Of a stretch of DNA of 6,406 bases, positions 1-5,207 are shown one piece after another. The position numbers and the translations under genes were made by a program. The stretch is from an uncultured Lachnospiraceae bacterium. Lineage in GTDB: Bacteria > Bacillota > Clostridia > Lachnospirales > Lachnospiraceae. The notes beneath the pieces are model-generated. The model saw only the letters and a program-made list of their open reading frames with translations, searched no databases and was not told the origin of the DNA. The DNA is taken from positions 1 through 6,406 of the forward strand of contig CAMWMO010000103.1 of NCBI GenBank assembly GCA_947175305.1, in the 5' to 3' direction. Each line of letters begins with the position of its first letter. Positions within the stretch are counted from its first letter, which is position 1.

Positions 1-28
1 TATCAAAACTATCAACAACTTAATTTAT

Positions 29-44
29 GTTATACTAGTGTAAC
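29..44. repeat. 16-bp near-perfect palindrome at the 3' end of the Nudix gene
   Basis: GTTATACTAGTGTAAC reads almost the same on both strands: seven of eight pairs match and the remaining one is a G/T mismatch. It is centred on CTAG and touches the Nudix stop codon (44-46). There is no loop of useful size and no T-run after it in either direction, so it is not a convincing terminator. It could be an operator for a gene beyond the left edge, or chance in AT-rich DNA. Confidence 0.3.
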
Positions 45-454
45 TATACAGAGCCATGCAGATGTTTTTCAATCATCTCTATCAGCGATACATCCGCCGG
101 CAGCCACTGCACATCATACAATTCATTCCTTGCAAACCACCTGGCTGCCTCCGCCTCCTTAAGCACCAATTCACCGCTCTTCACCTGTGCCCAGAAACAG
201 TCCATAGAGAGATGAAAGGCCGGATAATCATACTCAATCGTGGTAAGCAAGCCTCCCACTTCAATGTCCGTATCCAGCTCTTCCCTGATTTCTCTGCGCA
301 GCGCTTCCTCCGGCGCTTCTCCGGCTTCGATCTTTCCGCCCGGAAATTCCCACTGTCCCTTAAATTCTCCATAGCCTTTGGCTGTGGCAAAAATTTGGGA
401 AGGAGCTGCCATATTGTCACAGATGATGGCCGCTACGACTCGTATTGTTTTCAT
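44..454 (-). CDS. Nudix hydrolase, MutT/NudG-like (deoxy)nucleoside triphosphate pyrophosphohydrolase
   Basis: A cytoplasmic enzyme expected to hydrolyse (d)NTPs, possibly oxidised or modified ones, to the monophosphate plus pyrophosphate. The protein is 136 aa, usual for the family. It starts MKTIRVVAAII, the typical first beta strand, followed by QWEFPGGK (residues 34-41). The Nudix box is G40-x5-E46-x7-R54-E55-I56-x-E58-E59, so all metal-binding glutamates are present. The usual glycine after EEL is D61, giving EELDTDI, a form I associate with the MutT/NudG-like subgroup; this is from memory. I chose ATG at 454 over in-frame ATGs at 472 and 481 because homologous proteins begin at this strand. 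It lies 7 nt after the TAA of the zinc-ribbon gene. A GAGGAG lies inside the end of that gene, about 19 nt upstream, so translation probably depends on coupling to the upstream gene. The exact substrate cannot be read from sequence. Confidence 0.88.
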   Translation of the reverse strand: MKTIRVVAAIICDNMAAPSQIFATAKGYGEFKGQWEFPGGKIEAGEAPEEALRREIREELDTDIEVGGLLTTIEYDYPAFHLSMDCFWAQVKSGELVLKEAEAARWFARNELYDVQWLPADVSLIEMIEKHLHGSV

Positions 455-461
455 TGGTGTG

Positions 462-866
462 TTACAGCTCATACTCCTCATACTCTTCTACATCAACAAC
501 CTCCGGCTCAGGCTCAGGCATTTTTGCACCACACGCAGAACAAAATGCGGAACCGCTGGGTGCCTCTGCCCCACACTTCGGACATTTTACCACACCCTTG
601 ATCTCCCCAATCTTTTTCTGGCACTCCTCAATCTTGTCCTGTGACAGTCTCACAGCATCCACATCTTCTGTAAAAGACTCTGCCGGAGAATTGCCGAATT
701 CTTCCACGTAGCGCTTTCCGATCTGCTCGTAGATCTCGCGAATCTTCTTCTGCTCCTCCGAAATCTGGGAACGAAGCTTTGCGATATCAGCTACTTCCTT
801 TCCCTTTTGGACGGTAGCATGTCCCGCATCAGTGATCTTTTTACTCATATCATCCAGAAAACTCAT
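462..866 (-). CDS. Small coiled-coil protein with C-terminal zinc ribbon
   Basis: Predicted soluble protein of 134 aa with no signal peptide or membrane segment. Residues 1-90 are charged and helix-prone, rich in Lys, Glu and Gln, and likely form coiled coils (about 30-58 and 70-92). A single zinc ribbon follows, CPKCG at 95-99 and CSACG at 109-113, giving four ligands C95, C98, C109 and C112. It ends in a very acidic tail (118-133, Pro/Glu/Tyr-rich). The ATG at 866 is chosen over an upstream in-frame ATG at 881 because GGAGGT (874-879) lies 6 nt before it and would be inside the coding region otherwise. It is the first gene of a two-gene unit with the Nudix hydrolase and has its own promoter at 899-927. 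Similar zinc-ribbon proteins are common in clostridia but their role is unknown to me; nucleic-acid or protein binding is a guess. Confidence 0.85.
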   Translation of the reverse strand: MSFLDDMSKKITDAGHATVQKGKEVADIAKLRSQISEEQKKIREIYEQIGKRYVEEFGNSPAESFTEDVDAVRLSQDKIEECQKKIGEIKGVVKCPKCGAEAPSGSAFCSACGAKMPEPEPEVVDVEEYEEYEL

Positions 867-873
867 ATCGTGA

Positions 874-879
874 CCTCCC
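874..879 (-). promoter_or_regulatory. Ribosome binding site that sets the zinc-ribbon start
   Basis: The minus strand reads GGGAGGTCACGAT directly before the ATG at 866, a near-ideal Shine-Dalgarno with 6-nt spacing from GGAGGT. It excludes the longer start at 881, whose first codons contain this site. Confidence 0.8.
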
Positions 880-898
880 ATACATATGTTTTTTCAAA

Positions 899-927
899 AT
901 TCTACTGGTTTCTATGGATTTTGTCAA
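899..927 (-). promoter_or_regulatory. Sigma-A promoter of the zinc-ribbon/Nudix operon
   Basis: On the minus strand, -35 TTGACA (922-927) is separated by exactly 17 bp from -10 TAGAAT (899-904). The -35 is a perfect consensus and the -10 matches five of six. Transcription should start near 892, giving a leader of about 26 nt that includes the GGAGGT site. Confidence 0.75.
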
Positions 928-953
928 TGACAGCAGAGATATCCATTGAATTT

Positions 954-970
954 ATCATGCATTGTATGAT
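954..970. promoter_or_regulatory. 17-bp operator-like palindrome in the divergent promoter region
   Basis: ATCATGCATTGTATGAT is an odd-centred palindrome in which seven of eight arm pairs match; the exception is a G/T mismatch. It lies about 27 bp upstream of the minus-strand -35 (922-927) and just upstream of where a plus-strand -35 should be (about 972-977). This position fits an activator or repressor site for the hydrolase gene, or one shared by both directions. The binding protein is not identifiable, and no regulator gene is encoded beside it. Confidence 0.45.
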
Positions 971-971
971 A

Positions 972-1000
972 TAGTTTGAAGTGCATACTCATATTATAAT
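972..1000 (+). promoter_or_regulatory. Probable promoter of the cysteine hydrolase gene
   Basis: A perfect -10 TATAAT is at 995-1000. The hexamer at the 17-bp position, TAGTTT (972-977), is a poor -35 match, so the promoter may need an activator. Transcription would start near 1007, giving a leader of about 46 nt. Confidence 0.5.
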
Positions 1001-1004
1001 GCAC
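981..1004. repeat. Inverted repeat bracketing the TATAAT box
   Basis: GTGCAT (981-986) and ATGCAC (999-1004) are perfect 6-bp inverted arms separated by 12 bp, and the -10 element lies in the spacer and right arm. Binding here would block the plus-strand promoter, so it is a candidate repressor site. Six-base arms can arise by chance. Confidence 0.3.
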
Positions 1005-1052
1005 ATAAAAACATAGAAACTCTGCCTCACGCAATATGGAGGAAAAGACAAA

Positions 1053-1589
1053 ATGGTTTTATTGGTAATCGATACGCAAATAGGAATTACAGACGAACGG
1101 CTGTATGAATTTGAAAAGTTCAAAAATAATATCCTGCAGCTGATCTCAGAAGCAAGGCAGAACAATGTAGAAGTTGTGTATGTCAGACACGACGATGGCC
1201 CCGGCTCCGGTTTTTCCGTGGGAGACGAAGAGTTTGCAATATTCGAAGAATTTGCGCCGAGAGAAAGGGAACGTATTTTTGACAAAACGGTAAACAGCGC
1301 ACTGCACAGTTCTACCGGCTTAGCTGCATACTTATCGGAGAAAAACGAGACCAAAATCATGGTAGTTGGGCTGCAGACAAACTTTTGCATCGATGCTACC
1401 ATCAAAAGTGCTTTTGATCTGGGCTTTGAAATTCTCGTGCCCGATCATGCCAACTCTACCTTTGATAACGATTACATGACCAAAGATGTGTGTTACCACT
1501 ACTACAATGATTTCTTATGGCCCGGGCGGTTTGCTCAGTGCATATCCATGCCGGAAGCTCTGGCGGCTATACGCGGGACACGTCAATGA
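1053..1589 (+). CDS. Isochorismatase-family cysteine hydrolase
   Basis: A soluble alpha/beta hydrolase of 178 aa, normal length for the single-domain isochorismatase-like (cysteine hydrolase) superfamily, whose members include nicotinamidases and other amidases. The catalytic triad is visible: D7 in LLVIDTQ, K78 in FDKTVNSAL, and the nucleophile C112 in GLQTNFCIDAT. D131 and H132 follow in the strand after the nucleophile. The first-strand motif and the nucleophile elbow fit the family well. I do not see the metal-binding Asp-x-His set of true nicotinamidases (PncA), so a nicotinamidase call is not made and the substrate is open. The ATG at 1053 has GGAGG at 1038-1042 with 10-nt spacing. The gene stands alone, divergent from the zinc-ribbon/Nudix unit and convergent with the diguanylate cyclase, so neighbours do not suggest a substrate. 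Confidence 0.9.
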   Translation: MVLLVIDTQIGITDERLYEFEKFKNNILQLISEARQNNVEVVYVRHDDGPGSGFSVGDEEFAIFEEFAPRERERIFDKTVNSALHSSTGLAAYLSEKNETKIMVVGLQTNFCIDATIKSAFDLGFEILVPDHANSTFDNDYMTKDVCYHYYNDFLWPGRFAQCISMPEALAAIRGTRQ

Positions 1590-1590
1590 A

Positions 1591-1605
1591 GAAACCTGCC
1601 GTTTC
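1591..1605. repeat. Weak hairpin in the convergent gap
   Basis: GAAAC-CTGCC-GTTTC forms a 5-bp stem just after the hydrolase stop, extendable by three A-T/G-C pairs across a bulge. No T-run follows on either strand. It is the only hairpin I see between the two convergent genes (1590-1682). A role as a bidirectional terminator is possible but poorly supported. Confidence 0.2.
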
Positions 1606-1682
1606 ATCTTCTCCCGAACATCCGCAAGCCGCTCCAGCGCTTCATAACTTTTCTCCTCGTTTTATTTGGTTGCAGAAGAATC

Positions 1683-3317
1683 CTATCTCGACACATTCAG
1701 ACGTTTCTTGTATGCCTGTTTCCTCTCGTACATCATCACATCCGCCCGTTTCATCGTGCTGTACAAACCACTGCCATCCTCACCCTCCCGGTAGATCGCA
1801 TAACCAACAGCAATACTGACTGTCACCACAAATCCTCTGTCGTTCATCTCCCGCACATCCTGCTCTAATGCCTGCAGCTTTTGATCGATCTCCTCCTGGG
1901 AGGTATAAGGCGCCCATGCGCAAAATTCATCCCCGCCGATTCGGTAGCACTTCCCCTCCTGTGCAAAAATCTTCTTTAGGGCATCCGCCGCCATCTTAAT
2001 ATACTGATCTCCATAGTCATGACCATAGGTGTCATTGCACTTCTTCAGATCATTCAGATCAAACATGTAAACAACGGTTGGCAGTATTTTTTCCTCTCCG
2101 CTTGCCTTGTCCTGCGTAACACGCTTCTCCAAATCCTCTCGGAAAGCCATACGGTTGGAAAGCCCTGTCAGCTCGTCCGTAAAGGCAAGTTTCCGATAAA
2201 GCTCGCTCTCCCTTGCCTGCTCCATCAGCCTGCGCGATCTCCGCACATTTACAATGCCCATCGCAACTATGTATATCAAAAATCCCATGCTTCCTAAAGG
2301 CGTACTCTTATTGCTGAAACGATAAATCGCCAGCTCCAATACCGTGCTTGCCAGAATCACAATCACACAGATGCTGTTGATCTTGATCTGGCTGGTCAGT
2401 TCGTTTGTCCGGATTTCATGGAACGTCATTATCACGATCACTATTACAAACAGCAACAGGTAAATATGTGTCAGCAATAAGGTTTCCCGCAGATCGTACA
2501 TCCCTGTGATCTGCAGCAGAACACGTACAACAATTACCGCACAGTTAATATAGCAGCACAAGTTCCACAGCTTATTCTCTTTATCATGGTACATTTGACG
2601 CAGGAACAATACAAACGGAATCGGCATAATCATCAGCATTAGGTGCGATATAAAGACGATTCCAATACTGCCCGGAAAAATCCAATCCGGTATCTGTGTT
2701 TCGATGATAGACCAAATCCCCAGCATCGCGGCAAAAATGGCAAACTGCATAATGGTCTCTGCCTCTTGCCCTTTCTTTACCACAAAAAGACCATACAACA
2801 GCATGACAATGCCCGCCAGGGCGATCATGCAGGACAAAACCAACTCAGCGAACCGTTCCGCTAAAATCTTACGCTCTATCTCCCGATAAGTGCCATAGAA
2901 AAAGGTTCCTTTCGGTTTGCTGTCCCGGTAGATCGGCGTTACCTGAAAGACGATCTCTTTACCCGCATCCTCCGCTGTCAATGCAATGACATTCCAGCAG
3001 AAGCCCGTCGTTTTCACCGCCCTGTCCTGCTCTTCCTTTAGCGCGTACACCCGGTTTCCGTCTATGAACACCTCCAGATACATATGTACGGTATTATAGA
3101 CGATCACCTTCTCATCCGTATTTTCTGACGGCAGAACCCGGCTGTAATAATAGGTGTCACCCTCCTGTGTCTGCTCCATCTGATCATCCCATAGAACGGC
3201 CTCTGTATCCGCTGTCCTGGCCTCTATCTCAATGCGAAAGGAAAGGGCAGCAAAAACCGCATATAGTATTCCTATTATCAATACCGCAAAATAAATCCCC
3301 GTAACACGTTTTTCCAA
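1683..3317 (-). CDS. Membrane diguanylate cyclase with extracytoplasmic sensor, 7 TM helices and GGDEF domain
   Basis: Synthesises c-di-GMP from two GTP at the inner face of the membrane. The protein is 544 aa. A signal-anchor helix (about 7-26) leads into an extracytoplasmic beta-rich region (27-155) resembling jelly-roll sensor domains of 7TMR-DISM receptors. Seven hydrophobic helices follow (about 157-180, 190-206, 217-240, 253-270, 281-299, 312-331, 340-357), then a short helical linker and a GGDEF domain (380-540). The active site looks intact: DELTGLSNR (381-389), FDLNDLK with metal ligand D420, N428 and D429 before YGHD, and GGDEF at 461-465. The RxxD inhibitory site expected five residues before GGDEF is absent (AQEG). 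There is no EAL domain. Translation starts at TTG (3317) with AGGGGG 6 nt upstream; the first internal Met is residue 79, past the anchor helix. It is the last gene of the redox operon, 10 nt after yaaA. The ligand is unknown. Confidence 0.93.
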   Translation of the reverse strand: MEKRVTGIYFAVLIIGILYAVFAALSFRIEIEARTADTEAVLWDDQMEQTQEGDTYYYSRVLPSENTDEKVIVYNTVHMYLEVFIDGNRVYALKEEQDRAVKTTGFCWNVIALTAEDAGKEIVFQVTPIYRDSKPKGTFFYGTYREIERKILAERFAELVLSCMIALAGIVMLLYGLFVVKKGQEAETIMQFAIFAAMLGIWSIIETQIPDWIFPGSIGIVFISHLMLMIMPIPFVLFLRQMYHDKENKLWNLCCYINCAVIVVRVLLQITGMYDLRETLLLTHIYLLLFVIVIVIMTFHEIRTNELTSQIKINSICVIVILASTVLELAIYRFSNKSTPLGSMGFLIYIVAMGIVNVRRSRRLMEQARESELYRKLAFTDELTGLSNRMAFREDLEKRVTQDKASGEEKILPTVVYMFDLNDLKKCNDTYGHDYGDQYIKMAADALKKIFAQEGKCYRIGGDEFCAWAPYTSQEEIDQKLQALEQDVREMNDRGFVVTVSIAVGYAIYREGEDGSGLYSTMKRADVMMYERKQAYKKRLNVSR

Positions 3318-3323
3318 GTGTAT

Positions 3324-3329
3324 CCCCCT
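3324..3329 (-). promoter_or_regulatory. Ribosome binding site for the TTG-started diguanylate cyclase
   Basis: AGGGGG (minus strand) lies 6 nt before the TTG at 3317 and overlaps the yaaA stop TAG (3328-3330). It pairs with the anti-Shine-Dalgarno with one G-U wobble. Together with the TTG start, it predicts low or coupled translation. Confidence 0.6.
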
Positions 3330-4074
3330 ATTTTATCCTTTCAAACACATACTCCGTCTCAGACGACAGATCATCTCTGTAAATATATCCCAGCCTGTCA
3401 AACGCCTTCATGTCTTTCGGATCTCCAATGCTGTTTTCCGCCATAAACCGCACCATCTCACCTCTGGCCATCTTCGCGTAAGTCCCTTTGGTGACCATCC
3501 TGCCGTCAGACAGCTCTCCGAATGTAACCGTAATATAAGTGTCCTCCGCTTTCAGATACTTTTCAATGGACTTTGCATATTCCTTGGACGCCAGATTAAT
3601 CATAATGCCCGAATCATCCCGGACTTCCTCATATAATCCGGCTCCCCAAAAGTCATACATATCTTTATATCCGGCAACAGACGCTCTGGCCTGCATTTCC
3701 AATCTGTACGGCGTCACGCCGTCCATCGGCTTAAGCACTCCATAAAAAGCAGATAAAATCCGAAGATGTTCCTGCACATACGCAAGCTGTCCGCCCTCAA
3801 ACACCGCCGGCGCCATATACTGATAGGCGATACCTTCATAGGAAAGCACCGCCGGTGTCAGCTGTTTGTAGAGATCCATATGCTTCAATCTGTCAACATT
3901 CTGCTCTGCAATCTTGTCATTACAATTCCAGAGCTTTTTCAGCTCCGCATAGGATTTCGATCTCATCCAGGTTAAAATCTCTTCCGTCTGCTCTATGAAT
4001 ACGGGCATTCCCTGTATGTCAAGTGAATCCGTATCCACATTCATTTTCTTTGCCGGTGAAAGAATGATTTTCAT
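3328..4074 (-). CDS. yaaA: Peroxide stress protein YaaA (DUF328/UPF0246)
   Basis: Cytoplasmic protein of 248 aa, usual family length. In E. coli, YaaA is induced by H2O2 and limits damage by lowering free iron; later structural work describes DNA binding. Family marks are clear: ILSPAKKM at the N-terminus (SPAK 6-9), LSAFYGVLKPMDGVTPYRLEM (107-127), INLASKEYAKSI (159-170), AKMARGEMVRFM (200-211), and GYIYRDDLSSETEYVFER near the end (229-246). The ATG at 4074 overlaps the TAA of the peroxiredoxin gene by one base (TAATG), so the two are translationally coupled; the only upstream ribosome-binding sequence is a weak GGTGA inside the preceding gene. Its position directly after a peroxiredoxin fits a peroxide-defence role. 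The biochemical function in clostridia is not established from sequence. Confidence 0.93.
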   Translation of the reverse strand: MKIILSPAKKMNVDTDSLDIQGMPVFIEQTEEILTWMRSKSYAELKKLWNCNDKIAEQNVDRLKHMDLYKQLTPAVLSYEGIAYQYMAPAVFEGGQLAYVQEHLRILSAFYGVLKPMDGVTPYRLEMQARASVAGYKDMYDFWGAGLYEEVRDDSGIMINLASKEYAKSIEKYLKAEDTYITVTFGELSDGRMVTKGTYAKMARGEMVRFMAENSIGDPKDMKAFDRLGYIYRDDLSSETEYVFERIK

Positions 4075-4526
4075 TACACTTCACCCAGCATCTTCTCCGG
4101 ATCATCTGCCGCTTTCACTTTATCGTTAGCCTTGATAATGATTCCGTTCTCATCAATCAGATATGTGGTGCGCACGACCCCCATCGAGACCTTGCCGTAG
4201 TTTTTCTTTTCCTTCCACACATCATATGCCTCAATGACCTTCCGCTCCGGATCCGCCAGCAAAGTAAATGCCAGCCCGTATTTCTCTTCGAATTTTTTAT
4301 GAGAAGCAACCGTGTCTTTACTGATCCCGATCACAACGGCTCCTTTTTCCTGAAACTGCGGATATCTCTCCGAAAAACCGCAGGCCTGCTTGGTACATCC
4401 CGGCGTATTGTCCTTGGGATAAAAATACAAAATAACCTTTTTGCCCCTGTATTCTTCCAAGGTGTGCATGATGCCGTTCTGATCCGGCAGTTCAAATGCC
4501 GGCGCCTGTGTTCCTATCTCTAACAT
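4074..4526 (-). CDS. bcp: Peroxiredoxin, Bcp/PrxQ type (thiol peroxidase)
   Basis: Reduces H2O2 and organic hydroperoxides using thiols, normally recycled by thioredoxin. It is cytoplasmic and 150 aa, typical for Bcp/PrxQ. The peroxidase motif PxxxTxxC is P37-T41-C44, with C44 the peroxidatic cysteine. C49, five residues later in PGCTKQACGF, is the resolving cysteine of the atypical 2-Cys PrxQ type. R119 in VVRTTYLID is the conserved active-site arginine. The thioredoxin-fold strand VILYFYPKDNTPGC is textbook for the family. The ATG at 4526 has AGGGGG 5 nt upstream (4532-4537). It lies 16 nt after the nitroreductase stop and overlaps yaaA by one base, so it sits in the middle of a redox operon. 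No thioredoxin or thioredoxin reductase gene is present in the window. Confidence 0.95.
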   Translation of the reverse strand: MLEIGTQAPAFELPDQNGIMHTLEEYRGKKVILYFYPKDNTPGCTKQACGFSERYPQFQEKGAVVIGISKDTVASHKKFEEKYGLAFTLLADPERKVIEAYDVWKEKKNYGKVSMGVVRTTYLIDENGIIIKANDKVKAADDPEKMLGEV

Positions 4527-4542
4527 GTCTACCCCCTATTCC

Positions 4543-5070
4543 TTATCTGACAAAATAAACGTAATCCTCTTTTCTCGGCGTGGCTTCCTTGGGAGGCTCT
4601 GCCGCGTATCCAAGAATCACATGGCCAATTCCTTCATAATCCCCCTCAATACCCAGATCCTTCAAAATTTCCTTCCCTTCCGATGACTCGAACTCTTCCT
4701 TCGCCCGGTGAATCCAACAGCTGCCCACCCCGAGATCAGCGGCTGCATTCATAAGATTGCCCATTACAAGACTGCCATCATAAAGATAGGTACCTATCGC
4801 CTTGTTGCCCAGCACGATCAAAAGCTCCGGTGCTCCATAAAAAGGATCAAAACTTTCTCCCTGCCCCATGATTTTCGCATTCATTGCAGAAAGCCTGTCA
4901 CGCAGTTCCTTATTGGTAACCGCAATAATAATGGGAGACTGCTTTCCCATCCCTGTGGGTGCATAAGTTCCGGCCCTGATGATCGCCTGCAGTTTTTCCT
5001 CCTCGATCAATTCCGGTTTGTAAGCACGACAGCTTCTTCTTGTCTCTAATACTTTTAATGTTTCTGCCAT
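4543..5070 (-). CDS. Nitroreductase-family flavoprotein (FMN-dependent)
   Basis: Soluble protein of 175 aa, at the short end of the nitroreductase superfamily, whose members are usually FMN-binding dimers using NAD(P)H to reduce nitro compounds, quinones or flavins. The FMN phosphate-binding segment is LETRRSCRAY (8-17), with R11, R12, S13 and R15. A second flavin-contact region is APTGMGKQSP (37-46), and the GVGSCWI segment (114-120) is the usual loop over the isoalloxazine. The ending PRKEDYVYFVR is typical. The ATG at 5070 has GGGAGG 8 nt upstream (5079-5084). It is the first gene of the four-gene operon leading to the peroxiredoxin, YaaA and diguanylate cyclase. The physiological substrate is not known; context suggests a redox-balance or electrophile-detoxifying role, which is inference. 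Confidence 0.92.
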   Translation of the reverse strand: MAETLKVLETRRSCRAYKPELIEEEKLQAIIRAGTYAPTGMGKQSPIIIAVTNKELRDRLSAMNAKIMGQGESFDPFYGAPELLIVLGNKAIGTYLYDGSLVMGNLMNAAADLGVGSCWIHRAKEEFESSEGKEILKDLGIEGDYEGIGHVILGYAAEPPKEATPRKEDYVYFVR

Positions 5071-5087
5071 TTTCGATTCCTCCCTGC

Positions 5088-5117
5088 TTTATGCTTTTTA
5101 TTATTGGTATTTGTCAA
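5088..5117 (-). promoter_or_regulatory. Proximal candidate promoter of the redox operon
   Basis: On the minus strand, a perfect -35 TTGACA (5112-5117) lies 18 bp from CATAAA (5088-5093), four of six matches to the -10. Transcription would begin around 5081, leaving a leader of only about 11 nt that cuts into the GGGAGG site. The -35 is striking, but the very short leader makes this promoter uncertain. Confidence 0.45.
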
Positions 5118-5129
5118 GCCCCCAAAGGA

Positions 5130-5143
5130 GATATATTTATATC
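5130..5143. repeat. 14-bp AT-rich palindrome between the candidate promoters
   Basis: GATATA-TT-TATATC has perfect 6-bp arms around two bases. It overlaps the edge of the distal -10 (5141-5146) and would cover its start site, so it may be an operator. AT-rich palindromes are frequent by chance. Confidence 0.25.
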
Positions 5144-5171
5144 ATATCATATTAACGGTTCTCACTGACAA
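5141..5171 (-). promoter_or_regulatory. Distal candidate promoter of the redox operon, extended -10
   Basis: On the minus strand, TGATATGAT contains an extended -10 (TGn before TATGAT, 5141-5146). TTGTCA (5166-5171), a five-of-six -35, lies 19 bp upstream, slightly long. It would give a leader of about 64 nt that keeps the GGGAGG site whole, which is an advantage over the proximal promoter. Confidence 0.45.
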
Positions 5172-5192
5172 TTTTTTTAGCCCATGCCCGCA

Positions 5193-5207
5193 TATTATTA
5201 ATTATAA
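5193..5207. promoter_or_regulatory. Possible PerR-like box upstream of the redox operon
   Basis: The plus strand reads TATTATT-A-ATTATAA. Against the B. subtilis PerR consensus TTATAATNATTATAA, the right half matches 7/7 and the left half 4/7. It overlaps the stop codon of the EIIC gene and lies about 21 bp upstream of the distal -35. The region is very AT-rich, so the match could be chance; the peroxide-defence genes downstream are what make it worth listing. Confidence 0.25.

Noticed and set aside
56..601. Plus-strand open frame across the Nudix and zinc-ribbon genes
   Set aside because: It crosses two well-supported minus-strand genes and has no domain or ribosome site.
1110..1124. Palindrome TTTGAA-AAG-TTCAAA inside the hydrolase gene
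   Set aside because: It lies within codons for ordinary residues of the protein, resembles no operator I can name with confidence, and is well downstream of the promoter.
989..1405. Minus-strand open frame of 138 codons opposite the cysteine hydrolase
   Set aside because: Serine/cysteine-rich shadow with no motif; the plus-strand gene carries a full catalytic triad.
1053..1589. Nicotinamidase (PncA) call for the cysteine hydrolase
   Set aside because: The metal-binding Asp/His pattern of PncA is not seen, so only the superfamily is assigned.
5160..5201. Terminator after the EIIC gene
   Set aside because: The A-run on the minus strand (T-run on plus) follows a GC-rich stretch that is not self-complementary, so there is no stem plus U-tract.
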